Counted from the first letter of the stretch, positions 1-8,946 are shown. The stretch: 40,607 nt of DNA from SIG299 sp964632165 (GCA_964632165.1 CAZWCZ010000019.1:1-40607), one strand, 5' to 3'. Numbers and translations are program-made. Notes: generated by a model from the sequence alone, not told the origin.

Positions 1-4
1 GTAT

Positions 5-38
5 AGCACTTCTGAAACAAAAAAACAAGTGCTTTTTC
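5..38 (+). terminator. Possible plus-strand terminator at window edge
   Basis: A 7-bp inverted repeat, AGCACTT (5-11) and AAGTGCT (27-33), is followed by a short T run on the plus strand. It could end a plus-strand gene lying outside the window. The loop is A-rich and long (15 nt), so the call is weak. The remaining bases up to 95 show no gene. Confidence 0.35.
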
Positions 39-95
39 CGCATTTATCGGCGTTTTTTAATGGTTTTATCAGTTCTATCCGACGTATTTCAGTAC

Positions 96-1520
96 TTAAT
101 AAAAGTTCTGTCCGGAAATGATAAAAGATGCAATCAGTTCTTCATACTTTTCTCTGTCAACCAAGGTATTATCTTCCAGTGCTGAAAGCACGATCAAAAG
201 TTCCATCTGTTCCATGATCGTCATTTCCTCTGTCTTTCCAAGAGATTCTTTCATAACATCCATTACTTCTAAAAGTTCTTCAATATCTGCTTTTGTCTGA
301 TCATTTAAAACAAAATCATCAGTTTTTAAAATATTGATCTTATCTTCTCCAAGTGCCATCGTATATGCCGTCTGAAGCAGAACCGGTACCAGCTTTTCTG
401 CAGTCGAAAGCCGGTAGATTTCTTCCAGAAGTTCAATCGCAAATGCTGATGTGAGTGAAGGGATCTCCCCTTCCGAAAATGCCGCTAACACATGCTCTTC
501 ATTCAATCTGTGATAAATCCTTCCATATACGACGATATCCTGCAGTACCTGCTTCTCGGACTTAAATTCAACGCATGCAGCTATACTGTTGAGTTCCTGT
601 GATTGTACTGTTTCAAACGCTTTTTCTTTTAAATGCTGCAGCAACAACAATTTCTGCTCTTCATCAATAAATTCCAGTGCAAAATAATCTTCTGCCAGCT
701 CATAAACCTGCTGCTCCCATATTTCATCGTCCGTTTCCCCTTCCTGTATCTGCTGCATAACCTTTATACCGGATATTCCAAATGATACCAGGGCAGGAAA
801 TTCATCCCATATACTTTGTCCTCCTGCACCGACCACGCTGTTTGTTATAAGGCAGTGCAGTGTAGCGGCTGCCTGTTCCATACCGGTATACTGATAAAGC
901 TGCTGCACCGGCATATTGTCATAGATAACTTCCGAAAGAACCCACGTGGTATCCGAATCAGAAAATTCAACAGCCTCCATATCCAATGAATCAATCTTCT
1001 CTAACCCCCGACACAATTGTACCGCTGGATATAAGGTAATCGCACCCGCAAGCAAAGCGATTACGATTCCCGCTGCCATTCCGACGAACCTGGTGTAATT
1101 TTTTTTATCGAACTCAATGTTACGCAAAAAGATCAGCCAGACAAAGAAATAGAAAATACTGCTGAGCAGCCAGGATATCCAAAAAAATGCAACGGTAAAG
1201 ATCGGAATCAGTAGGGAACGGATCAACGAGACTGTCGGTTCGATCAGGTATTCCTCGCCGGCAAGCCATTCTGTTTTTTGCAAAACAGCCTCTATTATAT
1301 TTTCCGGTGTGATGATCTCACCGGAAGCAAACGTTTCCTGCGGTACTACTTCAAAAAGCTCCGCTGCGAACAATAAAACTGCATCGATCATTTTAGGGAA
1401 CAACAGACAGAAAGCAATAAAAAATACCGCCCACAGTCCCAGCCGTACAGCGTTTTTTATTATTCCCCTGCGGAATCCGAAAAAGGCTCCCAATACTATC
1501 AAAATAACTGCAAATATCAT
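96..1520 (-). CDS. CvpA-like integral membrane protein
   Basis: Predicted membrane protein of 474 residues. The N-terminal part resembles the CvpA/colicin V production family: a first hydrophobic helix ends in a Phe-Arg-Arg-Gly segment, and further hydrophobic segments lie near residues 25-48, 105-135 and 145-170. The last 300 or so residues are hydrophilic, acidic and probably helical, much longer than the roughly 160-residue classical CvpA. I chose the ATG at 1520 because the GGGGG ribosome binding site is 8 nt upstream; the ATG at 1526 is only about 2 nt from it. It starts 13 nt after the stop of the aconitase-like gene and is probably last in the operon read from 6357-6385. Its function is not known; in the family it is linked to secretion or envelope processes. 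Confidence 0.6.
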   Translation of the reverse strand: MIFAVILIVLGAFFGFRRGIIKNAVRLGLWAVFFIAFCLLFPKMIDAVLLFAAELFEVVPQETFASGEIITPENIIEAVLQKTEWLAGEEYLIEPTVSLIRSLLIPIFTVAFFWISWLLSSIFYFFVWLIFLRNIEFDKKNYTRFVGMAAGIVIALLAGAITLYPAVQLCRGLEKIDSLDMEAVEFSDSDTTWVLSEVIYDNMPVQQLYQYTGMEQAAATLHCLITNSVVGAGGQSIWDEFPALVSFGISGIKVMQQIQEGETDDEIWEQQVYELAEDYFALEFIDEEQKLLLLQHLKEKAFETVQSQELNSIAACVEFKSEKQVLQDIVVYGRIYHRLNEEHVLAAFSEGEIPSLTSAFAIELLEEIYRLSTAEKLVPVLLQTAYTMALGEDKINILKTDDFVLNDQTKADIEELLEVMDVMKESLGKTEEMTIMEQMELLIVLSALEDNTLVDREKYEELIASFIISGQNFY

Positions 1521-1533
1521 GTTCATATCCCCC

Positions 1534-3843
1534 TTATTTCAGTTTCAGATCTTTCGTCTGCTCTTTGTAGTAATTTATCAGACACCCCTTCAGGATAATT
1601 TCCCTTTCATTATCCGTCAGTTCCCCAAGACGTAAGGATATTGGTTCTATGGAATCCCTGATGAGATATGCTTCTATTTCTGAGTTCTTTCCTTTCAAGG
1701 TATGTTTGATATCTTTGATGTAAATATAATCTCCAACTTCAAACTCAGGTTTTTCTTTCATTAAAAACGGCAGCATGCCCCAGTTGATCAGATTGGAACG
1801 ATATCGTTTCGTCGCATACTCTCCTGCAATGTTCGCCAATCCTCCAAGTACTTTTTGACAGCTTGCCGCCTGCTCCCGTGCTGAACCGTCGCCCGGTTTT
1901 ACGGCATAAATAACGCTTCCTATCTCTATCTCAGACAACGTCACGCCAAACATGTCGGTAACTTTCTCCATTACATCTTTCAGTTTTGGAGAAGTTTTCT
2001 CCACATCCTCCGGTTTTCCTGACCTCAGACGTGCTCTTTCTGCTTTTTGGATTTCTTTTGCTCTTTCAACATAACCGGGATCCCTTCTGGAAAGAGTGTA
2101 TTCTGCCAGCCTGAGAGGATTCGAACGATAAGAAGATGTCTCTCCTGACGGAATCAGCTCATCTGTCGTTGTGACAGGATCCAAAATGACAGAAGCCACC
2201 TTGAGCAGCAGATTTTCTCCCAGTTCAGACATTTCCGGCCAATCCACAATCCCAGGTCCAAATTTGATCTCCGTAACAGGATCTGCCTTGTCAATGCCAT
2301 CATATACCCTGTTTTCATAGATACTCTTATCAAAAAAGTATGTCGGCCCGGAAAATACTGTGTCTGTATATTCTGCAGAGGTCAGGCATCCCTGTGCCGC
2401 CGCTGTTGCTGCAATGGAACGTGCATCCATCAATGCAACGGACGCGATCTGCCCATTTGTAATTTTAGATCCTTCTCTGTATGGGAAATTTCTTGTCGAA
2501 TGGCGTATACTCAGTCCACGGTTTGCAGGAACATCTCCTGCTCCAAAACACGGTCCGCAAAATGCAGTACGCATGATTGCCCCGGACTGCATTAATGCTG
2601 CTGCCGTTCCGTTTCTTACTAATTCCATGAATATCGGCTGACTTGCCGGATAAATACTAAGTGAAAATTCACCGTTTCCTATGTACCTTCCCTGCAAAAT
2701 GTCGGAAGCAGCACATATATTTTCAAATCCTCCCCCGGCACATCCTGCAATAACTCCCTGATCTACATAAAGTTTCCCATTATGTATCTTATCTCTCAGC
2801 GCAAACGTAATATTTCCATCCAGACTGCTCTCTGCTTTTTTCTCCACTTCATACAAAACATCCTCCGGATTTGCAGTCACCTCATCTATCGTGTAAACAT
2901 TGCTTGGATGGAACGGCATTGCGATCATCGGTTTGATCTCTGTCAGATCCACCTCAATCATACCGTCATAAAATACAGTTTCCGGTAATGTCAGTTCTTT
3001 ATAATCTTCTTTTCTTCCATGGATCCCGTAAAATTCTTTTACTTTATCATCTGTGATCCAGATAGAAGAAAGGCAGGTGGTCTCCGTTGTCATAACATCA
3101 ACACCGATTCGTTCTTCTACCGTAAGATTTTTCACTCCCTCTCCGAAAAATTCCATTACTTTGTTGTTTACATATCCGTTTGCAAATACGGCACCGATGA
3201 TGGAAAGAGCAATATCCTGCGGACCAACCCCATGACGCGGTGTTCCGGTCAGATGAACACCAACAACTTCCGGCATTTTGATATCATACGTTTTCTGTAA
3301 AAGCTGCTTGACCAGTTCCGGTCCGCCTTCCCCGATTGCCATCGTACCAAGCGCCCCATAGCGTGTATGGCTGTCGGAACCTAGAATCATCTGTCCGCCT
3401 CCTGCCAGCATTTCACGGGCATACTGGTGAATGACCGCCTGATGCGGAGGCACATAAACACCTCCATATTTTTTTGCGCAGGAAAGTCCAAACATATGGT
3501 CATCTTCATTGATTGTTCCGCCGACTGCACAAAGACTGTTATGGCAATTGGTCAGCACATAAGGCACAGGAAATCGTTCCAGTCCGCTCGCACGGGCAGT
3601 CTGAATGATCCCAACATATGTAATGTCATGCGATATCAGCTTGTCAAAACGGATCTGCAGTTGTTCCATCTCAGCTGACTGATTGTGTGCATTCAGAATC
3701 TGATATGCCAACGTATGTGTTTTCGCTTCCTTCTTTTCCGGCAAGACGGCTGTAAATCTTCCATATTCATTCTCTATTGCTTCTTCCGATACCGTGTATT
3801 TCCCCTGAAACACGTAGGCACCCTTTTTATATAAGCGAATCAC
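1534..3843 (-). CDS. Aconitase-family hydratase (YbhJ-like)
   Basis: A 769-residue member of the aconitase/isopropylmalate isomerase superfamily, close in length and layout to the uncharacterised E. coli YbhJ. The sequence shows the SDSHT motif (residues 156-160), one iron-sulfur cysteine in a GCAGGG context (C368) and the paired cysteines of FCGPC (C429 and C432), so a [4Fe-4S] cluster looks possible. A swivelling small domain forms the C-terminus. The start codon is GTG, preceded by AAGGAGG about 10 nt upstream. It overlaps the stop of the RNA methyltransferase gene by 4 nt, indicating translational coupling. Its substrate is unknown. It should not be called citrate aconitase or LeuC: no leu or TCA genes are nearby, and the small domain is fused rather than encoded separately. 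Confidence 0.8.
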   Translation of the reverse strand: MIRLYKKGAYVFQGKYTVSEEAIENEYGRFTAVLPEKKEAKTHTLAYQILNAHNQSAEMEQLQIRFDKLISHDITYVGIIQTARASGLERFPVPYVLTNCHNSLCAVGGTINEDDHMFGLSCAKKYGGVYVPPHQAVIHQYAREMLAGGGQMILGSDSHTRYGALGTMAIGEGGPELVKQLLQKTYDIKMPEVVGVHLTGTPRHGVGPQDIALSIIGAVFANGYVNNKVMEFFGEGVKNLTVEERIGVDVMTTETTCLSSIWITDDKVKEFYGIHGRKEDYKELTLPETVFYDGMIEVDLTEIKPMIAMPFHPSNVYTIDEVTANPEDVLYEVEKKAESSLDGNITFALRDKIHNGKLYVDQGVIAGCAGGGFENICAASDILQGRYIGNGEFSLSIYPASQPIFMELVRNGTAAALMQSGAIMRTAFCGPCFGAGDVPANRGLSIRHSTRNFPYREGSKITNGQIASVALMDARSIAATAAAQGCLTSAEYTDTVFSGPTYFFDKSIYENRVYDGIDKADPVTEIKFGPGIVDWPEMSELGENLLLKVASVILDPVTTTDELIPSGETSSYRSNPLRLAEYTLSRRDPGYVERAKEIQKAERARLRSGKPEDVEKTSPKLKDVMEKVTDMFGVTLSEIEIGSVIYAVKPGDGSAREQAASCQKVLGGLANIAGEYATKRYRSNLINWGMLPFLMKEKPEFEVGDYIYIKDIKHTLKGKNSEIEAYLIRDSIEPISLRLGELTDNEREIILKGCLINYYKEQTKDLKLK

Positions 3844-4577
3844 CTGTCATTCCCTCCTTGTTCTGATTGCTGCTGTGTAAACAAATACATTCCGACTCCG
3901 GCAGCAATTGTAATATTTAAGGAATCTACCTCATCCGACTGTGGAATGATGATGCTGGTCCCACGATGTAAATAGGAATCATCCAATCCTGTAGCTTCAT
4001 TGCCAAATACAAGCGAAAATAATTTAGGTTTCGGGCAGGTGTCCACTGTCAGCTGACGCTTGGCATTTAACATAAAACAAAACACTTCATGCTCCGGATA
4101 TGCTGCTTCGTATTCCTCGAAGCTTTTAAAATACTGGCAATGGATCCGGAATAATGCCCCCATAGAGGCGCGAATGGTCTTAGGGTGAAATACATCCACT
4201 CCAGGCGAGATGATTGCAAGGTTTTTGATCCCGAAAGCAATTGCAGTGCGTATCATGGTTCCCATATTTCCCATATTCCCCGGATGATCCAATACAATAT
4301 GGGACTGTGTTTTTACCAAAGCATCCTTGTACTTTCGAAATACGCCAACAACAAAACAATTTTCTTTATCACTCAGTTTCTGTATCTGTTTATCTTTTAT
4401 AAGCACCGGGATATGATACGGCTCTGCCAGTTCCATAATCGTTTTTGTGTCCGTGAATGTTGAGTGCACGTACACTTCCAGCACGTCTTCCGGCCGCATT
4501 TTTAATAATTCGATCGTAGGGAATGCCCCTAGCGTATATGAATATTCTGCATCTTTTTTGTATGTTCTTATCTCCAT
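3840..4577 (-). CDS. TrmH/SpoU-family RNA methyltransferase
   Basis: Likely S-adenosylmethionine-dependent 2'-O-ribose methyltransferase acting on tRNA or rRNA, with a SPOUT trefoil knot. The three SpoU motifs are visible: an N-M-G-T-M-I-R-T motif 1, GNEATGLDD as motif 2 and SLNITIAAG as motif 3 near the C-terminus. The protein is 245 residues when started at the ATG at 4577, which has GGGAG 8 nt upstream; a longer reading would run back into the upstream LicD gene and is rejected. It sits between a LicD gene and the aconitase-like gene and shares a 4-nt overlap with the latter. The exact RNA target cannot be read from the sequence. Confidence 0.85.
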   Translation of the reverse strand: MEIRTYKKDAEYSYTLGAFPTIELLKMRPEDVLEVYVHSTFTDTKTIMELAEPYHIPVLIKDKQIQKLSDKENCFVVGVFRKYKDALVKTQSHIVLDHPGNMGNMGTMIRTAIAFGIKNLAIISPGVDVFHPKTIRASMGALFRIHCQYFKSFEEYEAAYPEHEVFCFMLNAKRQLTVDTCPKPKLFSLVFGNEATGLDDSYLHRGTSIIIPQSDEVDSLNITIAAGVGMYLFTQQQSEQGGNDR

Positions 4578-4608
4578 CTTTTTTTCTCCCTGCCATTTTA
4601 TGATTCTG

Positions 4609-5445
4609 CTATTTCGCGTTTTTCTGATCCCTTGTTTTGGCATATATTTCATACGGAAGCTGTAAGTTCATATAAGCTGCCGGATGTTTTCCGGCTGCTT
4701 TTTCCGATTCTGTCGGAGGTGTCATATAATTTTCTCCGTATAGTGCCGTAAGATATGCTTCCGGACAAGCTGCGCCAAAATATTCTCTTCCTTCGAACCG
4801 ATATGGTCTTGGTGTTCCAAAAACAGATTTCGGAATATCTTCCCTCAGTCCCCAATGTCCAAGCAGATTAGAATAATATCTGCTCTCTCTCTTCTTCCAG
4901 ATGCACTGCTCCAGTTTTTCCGTTGTCCGATCCACGGAACAAAAGGCACGGATCCCATGGATACAGATAGCTTTTGCCGGGCTTCGGTATTTCTGATGAT
5001 AATCCAGGATCAGGCCATACAAAATCCTCTTATAAAAGCGGACGCGATAGGAATTCCACTTTCGCACGTTCTCCGCAGCAGCTTCATCCAACGGAAAAAT
5101 CTCCAGATAAACTCCTCCGGCATAGGTGTCCTTACTTCTTCTTTGCTCAATATACGTTGTATTCTTATCTTCAAAATGTGTAAATGCATACGGCACACCA
5201 TTTTCTTTCCGATGATTACGAACCGCATAACCCTTTGGAAGTTCCGCCTCCGGAATACATAGCAGTCGTTCATAATCTTTCCTTGGCATCCCGATATCCA
5301 TATCATCATCCCACGGAATAAAACCCTGATGACGATACGCTCCAAGCATAGTGCCGCCAAGCATATAATAAGTAAGTTCCCGTTCCACACAAAAAGAATG
5401 AAACACATCCATTGTTTCTAATAATTTCTGATGTAGTTCCTGCAT
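4609..5445 (-). CDS. LicD family protein (second of tandem pair)
   Basis: LicD-family nucleotidyltransferase-fold protein of 278 residues. The family includes phosphorylcholine transferases that decorate teichoic acid or capsule, and relatives that transfer other phospho-groups to glycans. The signature is clear near the N-terminus: a GGTMLGAYRHQGFIPWDDDMD-type block with the metal-binding Asp cluster, followed by MPRKDY. The C-terminus keeps a YGENYMTPP motif shared with the neighbouring paralogue. The start at 5445 has AAAGGA about 11 nt upstream; an in-frame ATG at 5457 lies directly on that site. It follows the first LicD gene by only a few bases. No choline kinase or cytidylyltransferase (licA, licC) is in the window, so the transferred group is unknown. 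Confidence 0.85.
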   Translation of the reverse strand: MQELHQKLLETMDVFHSFCVERELTYYMLGGTMLGAYRHQGFIPWDDDMDIGMPRKDYERLLCIPEAELPKGYAVRNHRKENGVPYAFTHFEDKNTTYIEQRRSKDTYAGGVYLEIFPLDEAAAENVRKWNSYRVRFYKRILYGLILDYHQKYRSPAKAICIHGIRAFCSVDRTTEKLEQCIWKKRESRYYSNLLGHWGLREDIPKSVFGTPRPYRFEGREYFGAACPEAYLTALYGENYMTPPTESEKAAGKHPAAYMNLQLPYEIYAKTRDQKNAK

Positions 5446-5460
5446 TCTTGCTTCCATCCT

Positions 5461-6309
5461 TTATTTTTCTTCCGAATTTGCCGAAATGACTTCTGTATAA
5501 TGCTTATTCTTTCTTTCCTCTTTTGGAGGTGTCATATAATCCCCATACATCTGTTTCAGGACTGCATCATAATTTTTCGGTGCCGGGCACATCATATCCT
5601 CGAACAGATACTCATCTGTCTCATCATAATAGCACTTTGGAAATATTTCTTTCATCTTATAGGCACCCATGAAATTTCCAACATAAGCCGAACCTTCATA
5701 AGGGAACTTTTTCATGGTCCGTTCAATCTTTTCCATTCTCTTTTTTGCAGAAAGCAATCGGTCAAATTTGATCTTTTTCCCGATAGAGACCAGTATCTTT
5801 TCATACCACGGGCGTCCTTCCCGGTTGACATTTACGATCTGATCAAACTGTGAAAACATAAAAAGCATCCTTAAAAACAAAAGATACCCTTCGTGACATT
5901 TTCGGTAAAATGCATTTTCCGGCATACCATCTAACGGAAAGATGTCGACCCAGGCATAAGTTTCCTTTTCTTTCACTCCGGAACGGTCGATCACACGGCT
6001 GTCGTAACGATATACTCTCGGATGAAAATAAATATGTTCTGCATTATTATGAAAACTGGAAAATCCATACGGAAATTGAAACTCTTTTTCAGCAAGCCGG
6101 CAAAATATTTCAAAATCCTCTCTTGGCATCCCGACATCAATATCATCATCCCATGGAATAAAGCCCTGGTGGCGCACTGCACCGAGAAATGTCCCTCCCA
6201 ACAGATAATAACGCAGTCCATGCTCTTTACAAAGTGCCGCAATCTGTTTTAAAACAGTAAGTTCCAAAAGTTGAAGTTCTCTTAAATTATCTGTACGCTT
6301 TTCTTCCAT
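5461..6309 (-). CDS. LicD family protein (first of tandem pair)
   Basis: LicD-family protein of 282 residues, clearly paralogous to the next gene downstream. It has the LLGGTFLGAVRHQGFIPWDD block with the Asp cluster, MPREDF after it, and YGDYMTPP near the end. The likely start is the ATG at 6309, with AGGAAG just upstream; an ATG at 6321 lacks a ribosome binding site. It is the first gene after the promoter at 6357-6385 and is followed at once by the second LicD gene. The family is known for cell-surface glycan modification with phospho-substituents; the divergent DUF4422 gene also points to surface polysaccharide. No signal peptide or membrane segment is evident, so it probably acts in the cytoplasm. 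Confidence 0.85.
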   Translation of the reverse strand: MEEKRTDNLRELQLLELTVLKQIAALCKEHGLRYYLLGGTFLGAVRHQGFIPWDDDIDVGMPREDFEIFCRLAEKEFQFPYGFSSFHNNAEHIYFHPRVYRYDSRVIDRSGVKEKETYAWVDIFPLDGMPENAFYRKCHEGYLLFLRMLFMFSQFDQIVNVNREGRPWYEKILVSIGKKIKFDRLLSAKKRMEKIERTMKKFPYEGSAYVGNFMGAYKMKEIFPKCYYDETDEYLFEDMMCPAPKNYDAVLKQMYGDYMTPPKEERKNKHYTEVISANSEEK

Positions 6310-6356
6310 GTTCTTCCTCATGATATCACTTTTTATTCTGATAAATCCTAACTGTT

Positions 6357-6385
6357 AGTATAGCAAAAACAATGAGATCTGGCAA
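6357..6385 (-). promoter_or_regulatory. Promoter of the LicD-to-CvpA operon
   Basis: On the minus strand TTGCCA (6380-6385) is followed after exactly 17 nt by TATACT (6357-6362), a good sigma-A promoter about 45 nt upstream of the first LicD start. No other strong promoter was seen inside the tightly packed genes down to position 96, so it may serve the whole unit. Confidence 0.75.
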
Positions 6386-6436
6386 CTTGTGACACTTCAT
6401 TTTTTAATGAAACTTTTCTTTTTCTCTCTTTTCTGT

Positions 6437-6442
6437 TATAAT
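6437..6442 (+). promoter_or_regulatory. Likely -10 box for the DUF4422 gene
   Basis: TATAAT at 6437-6442 lies about 40 nt upstream of the ATG at 6483. The -35 region is poor (T-rich near 6414-6419), so activation or a weak promoter is possible. It is divergent from the LicD promoter. Confidence 0.5.
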
Positions 6443-6482
6443 GAAACCACTTGAGATCTTATCACAATATACGGAGGTCATT

Positions 6483-7262
6483 ATGAAAATAACCATTTTA
6501 GTCGCAGCACACAAAGAATACCGCATGCCTGATGACCCAATGTATCTTCCGGTCCATGTCGGAAAGGCCTGTTCTGATATACAGCTTCCTTATATGGCAG
6601 ATAACTCAGGAATAAACATATCCGAAAAAAATCCATACTATTGCGAACTGACCGCCCTTTATTATGCCTGGAAAAATATTGATGCCGATGCCATTGGTCT
6701 TGTCCATTACCGCAGACATTTTACCCGCCATCGTTTTCTGCCGTGGAAAAAAGATCCTTTCACAACAATTTTGAGGAAATCCGAAGCGGAAGCTTTATTA
6801 GAAAAATATGATGTCATTCTTCCTAAAAAAAGAAACTATTTCATCGAAACAACCTATTCGCAATATATCCATGCCCATCCGGCAGAACCATTAGAGAAAA
6901 TCAGGCAGCTGATCCAGCGTAACTGTCCGGAATATTCCCCTGCTTTCTCCTCTGTCATGGATTCTTCCAAAGGGCATCGTTTCAATATGCTTCTTATGAA
7001 AAAAGATTTTTTTGACTCTTATTGTGAATGGCTGTTTTCTCTTCTTTTTTCTTTAGAAAAAGAGCTGGACATCTCTTCCTATGATAACTACAACAAGCGT
7101 GTATACGGATTTCTTGCAGAACGTTTGCTGGACGTCTACGTTACCCGGCACAATCTTTGCTACACCGAACTGCCGGTATGCTTTACGGAAAAAGAACATT
7201 GGATAAAAAAAGGAGCAGCCTTCTTGAAGAGAAAACTGCGTTCTTACCAAAAAAGTAACTGA
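6483..7262 (+). CDS. DUF4422 glycosyltransferase-like protein
   Basis: A 259-residue protein of the DUF4422 family, found in capsule and exopolysaccharide clusters and thought to have a glycosyltransferase-A-like fold. Recognisable family features are the start KITILVAAHKEY, the Y-x-E-L-T-A-x-Y-Y-A-W-K-N segment and GLVHYRRHFTR (roughly residues 75-90). The start at 6483 has GGAGG 5 nt upstream. The gene stands alone on the plus strand, divergent from the LicD operon, and ends in a strong terminator. The context suggests a role in surface glycan synthesis. Donor and acceptor sugars are unknown. Confidence 0.8.
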   Translation: MKITILVAAHKEYRMPDDPMYLPVHVGKACSDIQLPYMADNSGINISEKNPYYCELTALYYAWKNIDADAIGLVHYRRHFTRHRFLPWKKDPFTTILRKSEAEALLEKYDVILPKKRNYFIETTYSQYIHAHPAEPLEKIRQLIQRNCPEYSPAFSSVMDSSKGHRFNMLLMKKDFFDSYCEWLFSLLFSLEKELDISSYDNYNKRVYGFLAERLLDVYVTRHNLCYTELPVCFTEKEHWIKKGAAFLKRKLRSYQKSN

Positions 7263-7286
7263 GCCGGAGATATTCCGGCTTTTTTA
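7262..7286 (+). terminator. Terminator of the DUF4422 gene
   Basis: Perfect 7-bp stem AGCCGGA (7262-7268) and TCCGGCT (7274-7280) with a 5-nt loop, followed by a T run. The stem begins within the stop codon of the DUF4422 gene. Confidence 0.85.
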
Positions 7287-7327
7287 CGCATATACATTAT
7301 TACAAAAAAAATTTGATGAGGATTTTT

Positions 7328-7894
7328 ATGGATCATTTTTTTAGCGGAAATCGTGTCAGCAATATTACAAACGGGCGCATTGAAAATATCAGCAGCGGAG
7401 GCAGCACAACCTATGTAACTGTTTCATATAATGACTGTCGTAATTGCGCACGCAACTCCCAGACCATCGTTTTGATCGTTGGAACCACTTCCAAAGTATT
7501 TAATGAAAAAGGTACTCAGATTCCTCCTTCTTTTCTTCGCATCGGAATGTGGATTGATGCTTCGTACTCTTCTTCCATGACACGCAGCATTCCTCCTCAG
7601 GCTGCTGCATATACCATTCGCATCGTAAATTCTGATATTACCCGTGATACTGCTACCGGCACTATCTTCTCGGTTGATCCTGCAAAACGCTGCTTTTCTA
7701 CCCTCAGCAACGGAAATCCCCTGTCTGTGATTCAGTTTCATTTAGCCGATAATGCCCGCATTTTTGACCGTTTCGGCAGACCCGCAAATTTTTCATCTCT
7801 TCGTCCCGGGATGCGTGTCCGTGTCCGTCATGCAAATTTCATGACTGCCAGTCTTCCGCCACAGACTACTGCTTTTGAAGTGCAGTTATTATAA
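7328..7894 (+). CDS. Unrecognised protein with two related halves
   Basis: I do not recognise this 188-residue protein. It consists of two related beta-rich halves, about residues 16-100 and 111-188. Each begins with a G-x-I segment, has a hydrophobic strand, a K/R-x-F/I-[DN]-x-x-G turn, an L-R-[IP]-G-M segment, and ends with a near-identical unit (MTRSIPPQAAAYTIRIV versus MTASLPPQTTAFEVQLL). The first half carries a C-x-x-C pair (C37, C40) that the second lacks. No signal peptide or membrane segment is present. The ATG at 7328 has GAGGA 5 nt upstream; earlier in-frame starts lack a site. It follows the terminator of the DUF4422 gene, and no clear promoter of its own was found. The pattern suggests a duplicated small beta-barrel domain, such as an OB-like fold; function unknown. 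Confidence 0.65.
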   Translation: MDHFFSGNRVSNITNGRIENISSGGSTTYVTVSYNDCRNCARNSQTIVLIVGTTSKVFNEKGTQIPPSFLRIGMWIDASYSSSMTRSIPPQAAAYTIRIVNSDITRDTATGTIFSVDPAKRCFSTLSNGNPLSVIQFHLADNARIFDRFGRPANFSSLRPGMRVRVRHANFMTASLPPQTTAFEVQLL

Positions 7895-7933
7895 TTCCTT
7901 TTGATTGGTCCCGACTGTCAGGAACTAAAACAG

Positions 7934-7974
7934 AAAAACCCCTTTGAGTACATGTCATAATGTACCCAAAGAGG
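7934..7974 (-). terminator. Terminator of rpsB-tsf
   Basis: Nearly perfect 15-bp inverted repeat (7939-7953 with 7960-7974, 6-nt loop) followed on the minus strand by five T (7934-7938). It lies about 35 nt beyond the tsf stop and ends that operon, so pyrH and frr do not follow here. Confidence 0.85.
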
Positions 7975-8010
7975 TCATTTACTGCTTTTGTATATTCTGT
8001 TTTACGGAAA

Positions 8011-8946
8011 TTACATTCCCATCTGCTTTGCAACTTCTTCTGCAAAGTTTTCTTCCTTCTTTTCGATACCTTCACCAGTCTCAAAACGAACGAATCTCTT
8101 AACTGCAAGTGTTAATCCTTCTGCCTTAGCTACAGATGCAATGTACTTGCCAACTGTCAGCTCGCCATCCTTAACATAAATCTGATCAACAAGGCAGATT
8201 TCCTTTAACTGCTTATTGATACGGCCATTGATCATGCCATCAATCACCTTTTCCGGCTTCTGGGATTCCTTAGGATCATTCATGATCTGAGCCTTTAAGA
8301 TTTCTTTTTCATGTTCAATGTATTCTGCAGGGATCTCTGTGTTATCAACATACTTAGGATTCATAGCTGCGATCTGCATTGCTACATCCTTTGCACATGT
8401 CTTAGCAGCATCAGTAACAGCAGAAGCTTCAAACTCAACAATAACAGCAATTCTTCCGTTTGCATGAATGTAAGATTCTACAAAACCGTTTGCAGCAACA
8501 AACTTTGCAAATCTTCTGATGTTCATGTTTTCACCGATAACAGCGATCTGAGAAGCAAGTTCTTCTTTTACTGTCTTGGTATTATCTAATGCCCATGTCT
8601 CTGCTAAGAATGCATCAATATCTGCTGCATTTGTATTAGCTGCCTGAGCTGCAACTGCAGAAACATAGTTGCGGAACTTTTCGTTCTTTGCAACGAAATC
8701 AGTTTCAGAGTTTACTTCTACGATGGAAGCAATCTGTGCATCTTCACTTACGCAAGTATCACAGATACCTTCTGCTGCGATTCTGTCAGCCTTCTTTGCC
8801 GCCTTAGCAAGACCTTTTTCTCTTAAATACTCAATTGCCTTGTCAATATCGCCGTCTGTCTCTGCAAGAGCCTTCTTACAGTCCATAACACCGGCACCGG
8901 TCATCTTTCTTAACTCCATAGCGTCCTTTGCGGATACTTCTGCCAT
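8011..8946 (-). CDS. tsf: Elongation factor Ts
   Basis: Translation elongation factor Ts, the guanine-nucleotide exchange factor that regenerates EF-Tu-GTP. It is 311 residues, in the usual range for Firmicutes. The N-terminal UBA-like domain (residues 5-40) is followed by the diagnostic TDFVAKN motif (82-88) that contacts EF-Tu, then the dimerisation core. The ATG at 8946 has GAGGAGG upstream. It lies 98 nt after rpsB with a hairpin in the gap and is followed by a strong terminator, so rpsB-tsf forms a two-gene unit. Nothing unusual was seen in the protein. Confidence 0.97.
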   Translation of the reverse strand: MAEVSAKDAMELRKMTGAGVMDCKKALAETDGDIDKAIEYLREKGLAKAAKKADRIAAEGICDTCVSEDAQIASIVEVNSETDFVAKNEKFRNYVSAVAAQAANTNAADIDAFLAETWALDNTKTVKEELASQIAVIGENMNIRRFAKFVAANGFVESYIHANGRIAVIVEFEASAVTDAAKTCAKDVAMQIAAMNPKYVDNTEIPAEYIEHEKEILKAQIMNDPKESQKPEKVIDGMINGRINKQLKEICLVDQIYVKDGELTVGKYIASVAKAEGLTLAVKRFVRFETGEGIEKKEENFAEEVAKQMGM

